A DNA stretch of 64,000 bases from Humulus lupulus (Eukaryota > Streptophyta > Magnoliopsida > Rosales > Cannabaceae). Position numbers and translations under genes: made by a program. The stretch's first letter is position 1. Every line of letters starts with the position of its first letter. Under the pieces are notes generated by a model, which was given only the letters and a program-made list of their open reading frames with translations, was not told the DNA's origin and searched no databases. The stretch lies in assembly GCF_963169125.1 (NCBI RefSeq), contig NC_084802.1:115944903-116008902 (forward strand), in the 5' to 3' direction. Positions 22,026-34,027 of the stretch are shown in pieces.

Positions 22026-24730
22026 CTACGGCTCTTCCACTCGGAGGTCCGAATCCTCCCTCTCCTTGGCCTCGAACTCGGCCCGCTTGGACTCCGGATC
22101 AGGGAAGACAAGGAGGTTCATGCTCTTGTCCTTGCACCAGGCCATGTAGATGGCCTCGTTAAAGGTGACATCCAACAGGCCCTCGGCCTCCTCATTTTCG
22201 CGATGGGTTGTTTCGTGCGCCACCTTCTTCTGAAGCAGAGAATCGCCTAGTTCGCAGACACGGGCCTTCAGGGCCTAGATTTCCTCCTTATCCAAGACGG
22301 ACTAAGCCGCGGCCGTCTCCAAAAGCGTCGCCCGTTCGTCGGCCTCCTTGGATTTCCGGGACAACTCCTCCTCCAACCCGGCCTTGGCGCGATCGAGCTC
22401 CTCGCGCTCTATCTTTGCGCGGGCCAACTCTGCCTAGACACTGGCCACCTCCTGGCCAAGAGCCTCCTTGGCGGCCTCCCTCTAGTTCACGACCGCCTCC
22501 AACTCCAGCTTGGCCGTCTCCATCTTTATGGCTAGCTCGGCCACCAGATCGGCCCTCCTTTGGGACAACAGGTCAACCTGGAGCAAAGAAAAGTTAGAAA
22601 ATAAAACCCTCATCGACAAGTAAGGGAAGGAATGTAAGAGAAGTGAAAGTTACCGCGGTGGCCTGGTGGCGGAGAGCCTGGGAGATGAATAGTACGTCCG
22701 GGTTGGCTATTGTGGTGTACCTCTTAAGCTGGAGGTTGGACATGGTGCTCCCAACCTTGTCTAGCAGGTCAGCCGCCAGAGGGGCCGTGTCCTGGCCGAG
22801 TTTAGGGCGGAAGCCCGCTTCGGCGGCTGGTCGATCCATGATCGGCTGAGGAACGCTGAACTCGGGAGGACGCTCTGCGAATTCAACCTGACGACGGATC
22901 GTCAAGGCCTTGTAAGTTTTGTCCCTCCAGCACCGGCCGTTTTCCCAGGTCCGGTTGATCAGCCGGGACTGCTCATCCCGCAGGGCTGACTCCCCCTCCT
23001 CGAGAAGAGTCGGGCGTAGGGGGAGAACAGGCAGTGCAGGGATTTCCTTCGCGGCCAGCCGGCTCTCACCATGTGACTCTTCAGCCGAGCCAGCTCGCCT
23101 CGTCTGGGGCCTCTTCTCGGTGTTGCCCTCTATGGCGCCAGCATCCGGGGCCCTCTTCCCCGAGCTCCAGGCTCCACGCCCTGGAGGGGGACCGCGGCCA
23201 GAACTCCTTCGCCGGGACGGGGCTCTGTCTCGGACAGTTCCTTGGTAAGGTGGGCCTCCAGGCCCATCACCTCGCTGTTCTTCCTGGCCGCCTTCTTGGT
23301 CGCCCTGTCCTTGATGAGCTGCCTCATTTCGCTGGCAGGGGTTAACATATCGGAGTCCCCTGCAAAAATACAAAAAAAAAGAGTTAGGATGATAAACCGA
23401 ATAGATGAAAACACGCAAATCAAAGTTAGAAATGACCCGGGATGAACCCTCATCTAGGCCCCGGGCGTGACTCAATTCCTCTAAAGCAAATGAATGGACC
23501 TGATCCCCTATGTCGTCCGGGTTCAGGAAGCCCCCGTAATGGAGGAACCCGGACAAGAACATGAGGACCTCCAAGCCTACGAGGACGGGAATTGAAGGTC
23601 TTATCTCCCCATCGGACCCAAACGTGGGGCCCGGGGTGCTAGCCTATCCCTAGCTAAGTCCCCGACTCGGGGAGCATAAGTTAAGATTAAAGGGGAGTTA
23701 CCTCGCCCCGATACGCTAGCCCCGGGAGTCCAGACATTTGGTAGGGCATCTTCGAAGAGCTCCTCCAGCTCCTTTGAGGTGGCTGCTTCTGCCGGGGGCT
23801 GGTCCTTCTTGCGCCGGGCCGCGTCGGCTCGTGCCCCTCTTACCACACTGGCAATGTGATCTAGGGCCATCTGCTCCCGGACGACGGCGTTCTTCTCGCA
23901 GGGGATGCCCCGAAGGTTCGGGATAACGATGGTCTGGATGGCTACGAGCATCCCGATCAGTCGGAGGTTGTCATCCGTGATGTAGCCACCCACGTCCAGA
24001 TCCTCCGCGCTCAACTCGGAGTAAAACCTCCTCCTTTCTAGAATGAACTCGGTAAGGGGAGTTTGAGCGAAAGGCCCTGCACTTGGAAGATATGATAAGG
24101 GACGACTAAAAAGGATAAGGAATAAAAGAGAGGACCAGGAAAATACTTAGCCACTCGCTGGAAGTCCAACAACAGTGTGGGATTCTTGTCCACGAGGAAC
24201 CCGGACGTCAAGAACCAGTAATGCCTGACATCCGGGGGATGCCTCCAGGAGCTGGCAGGAGCGGGATAGCTACTCCGCGGCTTCAGCCTATAGAAGCCGT
24301 ACAGGATCTCCGCAGGGGTGGGCTCCGCGACCTCCTTCGCGATGCGAAACACCCGCCATCCAGCGAGTAGCCGGTACGCTTGGGGCAGAAGCTGGAACGG
24401 TGCGATTCCCACGTACGTCAAGAACCGCACGAAATAGTCGTGAAGCGGGAGCGTAGCTCCCGCGCTGATGTGACCAGCACTCCAGGCCTCGAATCCTTCC
24501 ACGGACGTATGCGCCCGCTCCTCAACCCTAGCCAGGCAGTTGTGAAAGAGTCCGAGAGTTGATTCGATGCCCAGATGCTGCACCAGGACCAGCATCATCT
24601 GATAATTCCGGAACAAGTTGGGCGTCACGTCCATTTCCCACCTGTTGCCCTTAAGCATCTGGGATCCGGGAACGACGATAGGGGCCCTATTAACCTCTTC
24701 TTCTGAGTAGAGCGTAACGCCTGTTGCCAT
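22026..24730 (-). pseudogene. Opposite-strand extra gene of Tat element A (gypsy-type 'transposase-like' protein)
   Basis: The start is the ATG at 24730, directly after a 5'UTR intron. The first exon (24730 to about 24150) contains GATLPLHDYFVRFLTYVGIAPFQL and EILYGFYRLKP, a pattern I associate with the Pfam 'putative gypsy type transposon' domain (PF04195, from memory). Further exons: about 24080-23700 (SAEDLDVGGYITDDN), about 23560-23430, 23340-22654, and after a 76-nt intron (22653-22578, GTAACT...CTCCAG) a glutamate/lysine/alanine coiled coil ending FNEAIYMAWCKDKSMN and a stop at 22026. Stops in the coil (for example 22494, 22435) show decay. The function is unknown. The same gene is in Tat B on the strand opposite gag-pol. 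Confidence 0.75.
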
Positions 24731-25312
24731 AGCTGACGATCTGGGAACAAAGAAAGAAAGCCAAGCAATCAGTACCTAAACCCAAGAAAGTGGGTCAAGG
24801 TACGGGGGGTCTCCTAAGGACTGCTTGGAGCCCCATCGGATCAGGTCCGGGACTCCAAAGAGCCAAGGAGACTACTAAGACCCGCCCTCTATCCAGGAAG
24901 CATCTGGATACAGAGCAACCCGAACTAGGCGGCCTTCCTAACAACGCCTAAACGTAAAGCCTAAACGCACGCATTAAAGAAGCATAGGTTCATAAAGTTG
25001 TCAAGAGAATCAGGAGGACTTACTATGAGTTGTCGGCCGTAGAAGATGATGACTGTCCGACTGTAAGAATGGCAGGACCTTGTTCTTGAAGTGGTGTAGC
25101 CGGTGTAGCAGTTTGTCGACAAGACAGACCTGAGATGCGTCTTCAGGAAGAAGGGCAGAAGTTGGGGTTCTGGGGAACAGGCAGCGGCGCAGAGTTAACA
25201 GATGGCAATATATGCCGTCGGTGATGTCGGACATGCAAGGCTCGAGTAGTGTTTATCGGTGCTGGTTCGAAGGTGTAAAAGTGCCAAATTTGGTTTTCGT
25301 GGGGTATTTATA
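24731..25312 (-). promoter_or_regulatory. Promoter, 5'UTR and 5'UTR intron of the antisense gene in Tat A
   Basis: The minus strand has TATAAATA at 25312-25305. A leader of about 250 nt is followed by an intron from GTAAG at 25023 to CCCAG at 24741 (283 nt), which ends 10 nt upstream of the ATG. A 74-codon ORF in the leader (25234-25010) crosses the donor and is probably not a separate gene. Confidence 0.6.
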
Positions 25313-25822
25313 ATGGCCCTAAGTCTTGGCCCACGATCCAACGGATAGGTGTCTCTTCATCAGACGGTCAGGAATCGCACAGGGGCATTTATGAGTCCTT
25401 TCAGGTTGGATCCTCGCCACCTCAGATCTGACAGCCCAGGAAAGGCGGATGCCAAAGGTCGCCCCATCCTACGGTCCACCTCGTCCCAGGGACATTAATG
25501 ATGGACCCCCGTGCGGATGGGACGCCTCGTGACGTGCGCTGACACACTAGCCTAGGCCTAGCGACCTTTGGGAGGGCTAGGTGACCTTTCAAGACCCCTG
25601 CAGCAATCGCCTGGTGACACGTGTATCCTTGTCGTAAAGCGGGACAAAGGTAAATGTCCCCGGATCGTGGTGAACGATCCGGGCCAAACATCCAACCAGT
25701 GCCATGGCCCGCTGTCACGGACTTGCGATCTCGGGCAGGAGCTGGGGAGGCAACCATGAGAGCGTCCTGGGAACGATGCAACCCTCCTCCTGGCAGACCT
25801 AGGCGAAGGCTTGGGGGGTAAA
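25313..25822 (+). other. 3' non-coding spacer and polypurine tract of Tat A
   Basis: There is no coding signal. The last 13 bases before the 3' LTR, CTTGGGGGGTAAA (25810-25822), are the plus-strand polypurine tract. Confidence 0.7.
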
Positions 25823-26683
25823 TGTTATCCCCATTTCCTGCATGGGCTTGGGGCCTTCGTCCAGGCCCATTGTTAGGAGCCATGTAAGCATGCGGGCCCG
25901 GCCCAAGACCTCTTGGTACGGAAAGTGTCCGAGAGGGGTATGGACTGGGGGTGCATGTCTGGGCCCATTTGAGGGGTCCGGCATGGGCCTCTGGGTCCCG
26001 TCCTCCGGGACGGTCGTCCGAGTGATGTACAGATCATTCGGATCCCCCCGCGACCTACGCGTCCAGGTCCCGAACCCTGGTACAGTCCGGGCTTGTGGTA
26101 AATGAAGAGGGACAAAGGTACATGGACCCGGATCACCTCATCCCCGGGTGGAGGAGCCAAGCGTCCTGGACCCTGAAGCCGCCTCCCTCCGCGTGGGCGT
26201 TGTCCCAACTTTTCACCTGCAGAAAAGGCCACCTCGGGATTGCACGCCGTTGTTGCAGGTCTGCACTGCCAAGTACTCTGACTAATCTTGTCTCATGAAT
26301 CGGCCTCGTAACTCGAAATGTCCAGACCAAAAGCACCGTTTTGTCGGGCGAGATATAGCTCTTGAGTCAACTTATTGGGCCTTAGCTGGTCTGGAATTTA
26401 TGTATTTTGTATAAGCCTATAAATACATTGTCATAAGCCTATAAATATAAGCTACAGAACACTGTAAAAGGGATCTCCTTTCATCTAAGATACAGTAATC
26501 CTATTGAAATACATAGAGAAACTCCATTGTAAAAGGTTGTTCAAGCTCTAATACTATAGACTCGTGAACTAAGGCTAGTTAACGCCCCAACCACGTAAAA
26601 AACCTCGTGTTAATCTTTTGCTCTCACTATAATTATCCTTAAGTTGTGTTTGTTAATATAGTTACCGAAAATCTCGGTTAACA
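25823..26683 (+). repeat. 3' LTR of Tat element A
   Basis: It runs from TGTTATCCCC to TCGGTTAACA (861 bp), followed by the ATAAT duplication. It carries CTATAAATATAAGC (TATA). The final 25 bp can fold into a hairpin (TTACCGA / TCGGTTAA) right where the primer site would follow in the 5' copy. Confidence 0.9.
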
Positions 26684-27760
26684 ATAATATTTTCATAAAA
26701 AAAACTTCAACTCCATAGACATTAACAATTTGTTCTCCACTAATGTAAACACACATAATCAAGAATCAAAAGGTCTTTAAAAGCTTGTAATGTAAGGATA
26801 AGGTTGAAGGTAGATGAGAAAGGAATATTTAAGCTTAAATCACACCATAGCCTACATATATTTTTTTTCTATTCTCTTGATCTTCTCACAAACCTCCTAT
26901 ACAATTCAAAAAATAAAAATAAAAATACATAATCTCTCTTTCCTTCTTTTCACATTGATCTTACTATTTTCCCCACACTTAAACTTTTGCAAAACTTTTT
27001 TTCTCAATTTTTTTCTATGCATATTTTTTTTCTCTGTTTTTTTTTGCAATTCAACTGATTGGAGAAATAGTAGATCATATACTTTCACAATATAATCCAA
27101 CAAACCAATACATATTCCCATTCTTACAATCCATAACCCAAGCCACCAAATCAAACAATCATATATAAAACTATAGTGTAATTGGTCACAAAAATGATAA
27201 AAAAAATTAAGCTACAAAAGGCTTAGATATTTAATTTCATAGGTAAGCTTTAAAGGCTCAAACGATCCAAATAACATGCCTTAATCATCCTCCTAATCAT
27301 GTGTACTTAGGATTTTACCTCCAACAATTAATTAATGATTTCTAGAGTGGTGAAGACTATATATAAGATGATAGCAAGCATAAATATCTCCAAACAATAA
27401 TGAAAAAAAAATCTAATTGTACACACATTATGTTTAAAAATCAAAGATCAATCATAAGTAACAACCACACAAGAGTTAAGCACACAATTCATGCAGAATT
27501 CATCAATTTCCTAGGAGTAGTCTCATCTCAATCAGAAGTTTTATCATCGACAAACAACTTTCACCACAACCATGCTTATGACAACCTAAACAAACTAAAA
27601 ATGACATAAAAACAACACAACATATTAAAAATAAAAACAAAGCAGTTCAATTTCAATTGTTCCTTTCCCTCACACTTAAACAATACATTGTCCTCAATGA
27701 ATAATAAAATAAAAGAGAATGAAAAAGAAAAAGAAAAACTCCCTCAACCGAAGTAAATGC
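26684..27760 (-). other. 3' non-coding region of Athila between env-like ORF and 3' LTR
   Basis: AT-rich, no credible gene; several short ORFs are low complexity. Two polypurine-like copies on the minus strand (AAGTGTGGGGAAAATAG near 26972-26988 and AAGTGTGAGGGAAAGG near 27665-27680) echo the real tract at 12952. Confidence 0.6.
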
Positions 27761-28748
27761 TCATTCATCAGGCATATTTGCCTGATCATCTTCAGCTTCC
27801 TCCTCCTTCTCGTCATCTTGCATCATGGGAATAGGTGGTGGATACGGCTGAAACCACTGTGGTGCAGAGGAATAGTTCACCATCTCCATACCATAGTGCA
27901 TGACATTCATCCTGAAACAGACATCTTGGTAGTTGGCCAACTCAATAATGCATTGCTGGTGTGCTTGGAATCGAGCATGCAGCTTTTGAGAGGTATTGTA
28001 CAGAGTTTCCTCCACAAGTTTCATACGGTCTGCCAAGGTCATATTTTTGGTTGATGGTGGTGGCCTAGCCTGAGTTTGAGAAGATAAACTTTCCCCTGCA
28101 GTGTCGGTGACCTTGAAGCGAGTGATAGATGATCTATTCAGTCTATGCATGGGTTGCAACAAAGGCTCAAAAGGATCCCATTTTACACCAGCTTGAGCAT
28201 ACATGGCGGTAATGAGATGGGGATGGTAGAACCCCTTAGAAACATGTCTGAAGTTATTCTGAATGGAGGACTTGATTATGCGCCCAACATTAATTGTTTT
28301 CCCCTTCAAGATGGCATATAAAGTTATGGAAGTATCCACATTCACATCACTGACATGTGTAGTTGGAAATAACTTTCCATTGATAAACTTATGCCATGCT
28401 TTTTCAATAACTCCCATCGCCTCTTGCTTAAACTTAATAGGATGTCATGTTTCAGTTAAGATCCATTGGGTATTCGGTTTTCACAGAAATTAGATAAACT
28501 CATTAAATTCGAGATTATCAACTATTTGGCTATATGCTAGGAACCCCATAAAATTGATTTACTATCGCACTTGAAAAATTCACATTGACCCCTCTCACTG
28601 TAGCCATAGTTGTGACTTGAGAAATTCCATTGGCATAAAACTCTCTTGCAATAGGGATTACTGTAACATCAGGTTGTGAACAAAATTTCTTCCAATTTCT
28701 TTTCTCAATCTGCTCTGCAATGGATGGATACCCATGATGAACTTCCAT
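27761..28748 (-). pseudogene. Athila 3' (env-position) ORF, 'putative plant transposon protein' type
   Basis: Two minus-strand frames are joined by a shift near 28450-28530. 28748-28530 holds NWKKFCSQPD, IPIAREFYAN and a VRGVNVNFSS segment with FYGVPS. 28417-27761 holds AWHKFINGKLFPTTHVSDV, SITLYAILKGKTINVG and HPHLITAMYAQAGVKWDPFE, then a polar C-terminus ending in an acidic EKEEEAEDDQ stretch. This matches the domain Pfam calls putative plant transposon protein (PF20167, from memory), often found at the env position of Athila elements. I see no signal peptide or fusion peptide, so an envelope role is not supported by the sequence. The function is unknown. Confidence 0.7.
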
Positions 28749-30469
28749 ATCAAACCCCCTCTCTCTTCAATCATAGTTTTATGTTTCACTACTGCATCTT
28801 GATAGCGTTTGAATGCCTCCTAAAAAATAAATGTATTGGCATCAAACTGAACCTCATATCGGGAAGCATCTTTGGTATCTATCTAAATCTCTTTGGTGCC
28901 ATTCTTCACTTCAAAACCTAGTGACAAGCTTCCTTTAACAAAAATAATCAAGCACTAAGAGAATAATTCAAGATACCCCAAAAATATCAATTCAAACTCC
29001 TCTAATTACACCAACCAAATATCAACTAAGCAAGTAAATACTTTCTCTTCAAAAATGTTCAATCAATTCCCCTTAAAACTCAATCACACTTCTCTTAGAA
29101 CTTTTATCAAACACTTAGTAGGCATAAGCTAATCCAATAGTTGAAAATCATGTTGTAGCAATCTAATCTCCCCAAAATTTAAGATTATTACTAATACGAC
29201 AACATAAACACTTAATCCAAGCCAATGATCACAATATATAAGTAATTCATCCACCAAAAATCATATAATCCAAAATACCCCAATTCTTGTTATCCAATAC
29301 TCAAAACCAAAAACTCAAATAATGAAGAGAAGCTACTTACTTGTGATTGACAATAGAAAGTCTTGGAAGCTTGATTGTGTGAATGAATCACCTTGAAACT
29401 AGTTGGAGAACCTCAATTGTCAAATTTGGAATTATGAGGCTTTAGGTTTTGAAAGGGAAATTTTGTAAAAGATGAGGATTTTGTTGAGAATAGATGAAAA
29501 ATGGTATAAAATGAAGATTGATGATTGGAATGGTGATGTTTTGGGGGAAGAATTTGAGTGAAAATGAGTGAGAAGTGATGAAATTTTGTGAAAATTAGAG
29601 AGCTTTTTCGGTTTGGAAGACTTTGTTTTTGAGGGAGATGGAAAAAAATGAAATGGGAGTTTTAAAAAAAAATGTTGGCTGAAAACGCATAGTGGCCGCG
29701 GCTTGAGGTTATTGGTTGCCGCAGCCATTTCTTTATGTTCTCCAAGCCGCGACCTGGAATAGGGTTGGCTGTGGCCACAGGCCATTTGGCCCAAAAACAA
29801 ATTTTTTTCACGATTTTCACAGTTTTAAAATAAATAAAAATATTTAATCTAGGTTTAAAAAGAAAAAAATTCATGGAAAAATAAAGTAAACGAAAATGTC
29901 TTAAAAATAAAATAAAATACATAAACTTTGGCTAAGTTTAATGTCGCTAGCTCGACGTAAAACCTTTTCATGCCTCATCAACATATTCCAGATCGAAGAG
30001 GCGAATTACAGTAGCTTGTTCCTCCTCGAAAGACTCATAATACGACTTCAATCACTGGTCATTAACCTTGAGTGTTTTTCCCGTTGATGGACTTGGAATT
30101 TCTACTGCTCCACGAGGATAATGGTGTACCACTATGAATGGTCCAACCCATCGGGATTTTGTCTTACTCAAAAAGAGTTTAAGACAAGAATGATACAATA
30201 ATACCTTTAGTCCCGCATCAAAAGTTTTTTGAATAATTCTATTTCGATCATGAAAGGCTTTGGTCTTTTCTTTGTAAATCTAAGAGCTCTCATAAGCATC
30301 ATTACGAATTTTCCTCCAGCTCTTGTAACTCCAGCAATCTTTGTTGGCCTGTAATTTCCATCTCCATGTTACACATTTTCACAGCCCACCAAGATTTATG
30401 CTCTAATTCAACCGTAGATGACAAGGCTTTACATACACAAACTGATACGACAACACACCAAGTGGTGTC
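28749..30469 (-). other. Inter-ORF region of Athila: integrase C-terminal debris and leader of the env-position ORF
   Basis: 30469-29950 carries broken integrase C-terminal sequence. 29800-29432 is an open 122-codon frame rich in F, S, K and H (FFPSPSKTKSSKPKK) that I read as low-complexity leader and not a protein. A GC-rich island at 29690-29790 contains GGCCGCGGC and AAGCCGCGACC. 28750-29400 is AT-rich with no feature. Confidence 0.45.
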
Positions 30470-31110
30470 TTATATGCCGTTGCGATATGCCCATAGAGCA
30501 TCATCTAATCTTACACTCCAATCCTTCCTATTTGGATTCATTGTCTTTTCAAGAATAGACTTGACTTCTCTATTTGATATCTCAGGTTGGCCATTTTCTT
30601 GTGGACAGTAGGTAGTGGTTACTTTATGAGTCACTTGATAGCCCTGAAATAACGCTTCAATAGTTTTATTACATAAATGAGTACCTAAGTCACTAATTAT
30701 TTCCCTTGGAGTGCAAAATCTCACAAAGATATTCAATCTAATGAATTCAACCGCTATTTTACAATTACCCGCTTTAGTTGCCTTTGCTTCCACCCACTTA
30801 GATACATAATCCATTGCTAAAAGAATATACGCAAAACCGAATGATGATGGAAATGGTTCCATAAAATCAATGCCCATACATCAAAATATCGATAACAAGT
30901 ATGGGAGTTTGGGGCATTTGATCCCTAGCAGTAATATTATCATCTCGTTGACAACGGTCACATGCCTTTCAATATGCATATGAATCTTTAAAGATGGTAG
31001 GCCAATAAAAATCATTGTCAAGTAATTTTTGGGCTATTCTTTTTGGTCCAAAATGACCTCCACAAGCATGAGAATGTGAGAAAGCAAGGATAGATTGAAA
31101 TTCAAAATCA
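30470..31110 (-). pseudogene. Integrase of Athila
   Basis: Zinc domain on the minus strand near 31090-30940: AFSHSHACGGHFGPKRIAQ, FYWPTIFKD, then KACDRCQRDD, with one in-frame stop just before the CxxC. Core at 30877-30470: MGIDFMEPFP, MDYVSKWVEA, REIISDLGTHLCNK and CPQENGQPEISNRE, so the three acidic positions (D, D, E) are present. The C-terminal part is lost in broken frames. It catalyses insertion of the cDNA in a live copy. Confidence 0.85.
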
Positions 31111-31457
31111 GGAACACACCTTTGAATGACTTGATCAACGCAATGTTTCCATAAATAAGGCTCATCCCAAATGTAGAACTTAGCATCATGCTTAATCTTA
31201 TTTTATTGAGCATGTGTAAGGTCTCTTAGTAACTCTTTAGTGGCTAAATAATTAAGAATATCAGCAAACCATGGAATAACTTCTTTAAGAGCTAGGAGTT
31301 TTTTGTCAGGAAATTTTTCATTTAATTGCATGTTATCTTCATCCCAAATAAGCCTACTTAAATGATCAACCACCAATTTTTCTGACCCTCTCTTATCTTT
31401 TATTTCAAGATCAAATTCTTGACGGAGTAAAATCCATCGAATAAGTCTGGGCTTCGC

Positions 31458-32731
31458 TTATTTCTTAGCTAGTAAACATTTAAGAGCTGCATGGTTAGTG
31501 TAAACAATAACTTTAGCTCCAATCAAGTAAGACCGAAACTTTTCTAGAGCAAAGATGACCACTAAAAGCTCTTTCTCCATAATAGAGTAATTCAACTGAG
31601 CATCATTAAGAGTTCGAGAGTCATAGTATATAACAAGAGGAACCTTACCAACTCTTTTCCCAAGGACCGCTCCTACTGCATAATCACTAGCGTCACACAT
31701 TATTTCAAATGGCAACTTCCAATTCAGTGGCTGAATAATAGGTATTGATGTCAAGGATTCCTTCAATTTTTTAAATGCAAACAAACATTTATCATTAAAT
31801 TCAAATGCCACATCCTTTTGAAGAATATTGCATAAGGAAGAAGCAATCTTTGTGAAATCCTTTATAAATCGCCTATAGAATCTTGCATGAACAAGAAAGG
31901 ATCTTATTTTTTTCACACTTAATGGTGGTGGAAGAGAACGAATGAGATCAATTTTTGCCTTGTCCACTCCAATCCCTTTTTCCGAAATAACATGCCCCAA
32001 AAAAAAATACCTTGTTGCACCATAAAATGACACTTCTCCCAATTCAATACAAGATTAGTGTCAATACATCATTTAAGAAATAGAGTTAAGTTGTGGAGGC
32101 ACTTATCAAAAGAATCACCATAGACACTAAAATCATCCATAAACACTTCTATGATGTTCTCTATGTAATCTAAGAAAATACTAACCATACATCGTTGAAA
32201 AGTGGCGAGAGCATTGCATAATCCAAATGGCATTCTATGAAAATCAAATGTGTCAAATGGGCGTGTAAATGTGGTCTTCTCTTGGTCTTCAGTAGCAATA
32301 ACAATCTGATTATAACCTGAATAACCATCAAGAAAGTAGTAAAAAGCATGTCCCACTAATCTTTCAAGCATTTGATTGATGAATGGCAAAGGGAAGTGGT
32401 CTTTTCGAGTTGCAGTGTGCAAATTTCTATAATCAATACACACTCGCCAAACTTTTTGGAATCTCATGGGCACTTACTCATCCTCATCATTCTTTACCAC
32501 AGTGAAGCCTGATTTCTTAGAAACAACTTAAACTGGACTCACCCACTTGCTATTCACAATAGGGTAAATCACACCCAAACTTAAGAGCTTCAGTATCTCC
32601 TTTTTATCTACTTCAATCATAGGTGGATTTAACCTTTTTTGAGCTTCTCTTGAAGTGTTCGACCCACCTTCAAGGAGAATATGGTGCATATACATAGTTG
32701 GGCTTATTTTTTTATATTTTCTATGGTCCAC
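31458..32731 (-). pseudogene. Reverse transcriptase and RNase H of Athila
   Basis: 32731-32528 has the RT entry (GVIYPIVNSKWVSPV). 32473-32069 has the palm: VCIDYRNLH, FPLPFINQMLERL, FLDGYSGYNQ, MPFGLCNALATFQRCM and IEVFMDDFSVYG. The catalytic box thus reads FMDD, as usual for Athila, whose box is (F/Y)MDD. 32042-31458 has GHVISEKGI, then RNase H (FEIMCDASDYAVGAVLG, SIMEKELLVVIFALEKF, VYTNHAALKCLL). A frameshift or stop separates each block. Confidence 0.88.
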
Positions 32732-33360
32732 CCTATGGCTATTTTGTATTCCCGAAGTACCCTTATCAAACGATCCTCTTGTACTTGGGTAAGTTGTGTT
32801 GTGATAATAACCGACAATGTCTCTTTCTCAACCAAGTAAACATATTTGAGATGCTCTAGAAGTGGTTTTAATTCAAGCTTGGATGGTGATTTAATAGATG
32901 GTTGCAGTAGCTCATGAGAAACAGGCAACTCTAAGAACGACACCTCTTTAGAAACCTCTACAGCACTATAAAGTGCAACCACCATCTCCTTTACTTCAGT
33001 AGTGACATCATCTTTATTCAAGTCTATTGGTTCCCTCAAAACAACATCCAACCCATCCTCTCCATGTAAATCAAGAAATCTTTGCGACGATGAGTCCAGA
33101 ACATCAATTGAAGAAACTGAATGAACATCACTTGGATACCTCATAGCCTCAAAAATATTAAAGTGAATCACTTCACCATCAAACTCCGTGGTCAAAGTTA
33201 CCTCGTGAACATCTATCTTTATTCAAGTTGTCTTTAAGAATTGCCTTCCTAATAAAACTAGTGTAGAACATGGAACTGGGTCATCTTCCATATCAAGAAT
33301 GTAGAAGTCCGTCGGAAAAACCAATTCATTTTCTTTAACTAATACATCCTCAATTACTCT
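32704..33360 (-). pseudogene. Protease C-terminal part and linker of Athila pol
   Basis: From 33360 the minus strand reads RRVIEDVLVKENELVFPTDF, then a LDMEDDPVPCS and LVLLGRQFLKT segment, which is the end of the Athila protease domain. 33195-32704 is the acidic linker to RT (ELKPLLEHLKYVYL, VLREYKIAIGWTIENI). The catalytic Asp segment and all of the gag C-terminus are missing because the sequence changes at 33361 into a copia LTR. Confidence 0.75.
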
Positions 33361-33864
33361 CCTTAACGAGTGAATCAAAAAATCCAATAAACATAAACAG
33401 GAGTTCATGAATACTTAGGATTTAGACTAATCTACAAATGATCATCTATTATGACAAGAATTAAATCTTTTCATCAAACGGCAAGTTTATAAAGATAATT
33501 AATTCTCATTGGTCCTGTCATATATAATCTCTATTATATACAACACCTTTACTAAGATGTCTATCCACATCAGTAATCTAAATCTAGATTACTTGCATCT
33601 CGTATGCTTAGCAAACTGTACTAGTAACCATTCGTTAAAGATTCATTACTTTGATATGTTACTGGCTATTTTATTCATTATATATGATATTGATTCTCTC
33701 GTACTAATACAAGATCATATTCTCATGAATGAATAGAGGATTTTCTTGATATTATTATATAATTAATTCAAACAATAATTATAACATTCAAATATAATAA
33801 AATTGTACTTTTATTTAAAACCAATAAAATGTCTTTACATGCTTTCAGGGCATTAATCCTAACA
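33361..33864 (-). repeat. Truncated 3' LTR of the copia element
   Basis: It starts TGTTAGGATTAATGCCC at 33864 (minus) and follows the 5' LTR up to CTCGTTAAGG at 33361, where Athila protease sequence begins. About 1.5 kb of the LTR is missing. Confidence 0.85.
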
Positions 33865-33882
33865 ATCTCCCACTTTCCCTCA
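33865..33882 (-). other. Copia polypurine tract
   Basis: The minus strand reads GAGGGAAAGTGGGAGAT directly upstream of the LTR start, a standard copia tract. Confidence 0.75.
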
Positions 33883-34027
33883 AATCAAGTGAGGCCTTTC
33901 CTTTAATCCCGTATTGTGCACGTGACCCATGAACGAATTTGTAGGAAGTATCTTGGTTAACGGGTCAAGTAGGTCTATCCTGATGCTATCTTCATAACAG
34001 TCACATCACCTCGGTGTAAAAGCTCTC

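Larger units (their letters stand above)
13250..26683 (+). mobile_element. Tat-lineage Ty3/gypsy element A (Retand-like), 13.4 kb
   Basis: Flanking duplications ATAAT are at 13245-13249 and 26684-26688. The order is 5' LTR, gag, protease, RT, RNase H, second RNase H, integrase, 59-bp tandem array, opposite-strand gene, polypurine tract, 3' LTR. The dual RNase H and the extra antisense gene place it in the Tat lineage. It is markedly GC-richer than the host Athila sequence. Stops, frameshifts and loss of the 5' LTR end and primer site make it non-autonomous. Confidence 0.9.

Noticed and set aside
27761..28748. Retroviral envelope glycoprotein
   Set aside because: The ORF is at the env position but shows a plant transposon-type domain, and no signal peptide, fusion peptide or C-terminal membrane anchor.
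29432..29922. Possible extra Athila protein between integrase and the env-position ORF
   Set aside because: Low-complexity F/S/K/H composition, overlapping alternative frame, and no recognised domain; better read as leader.
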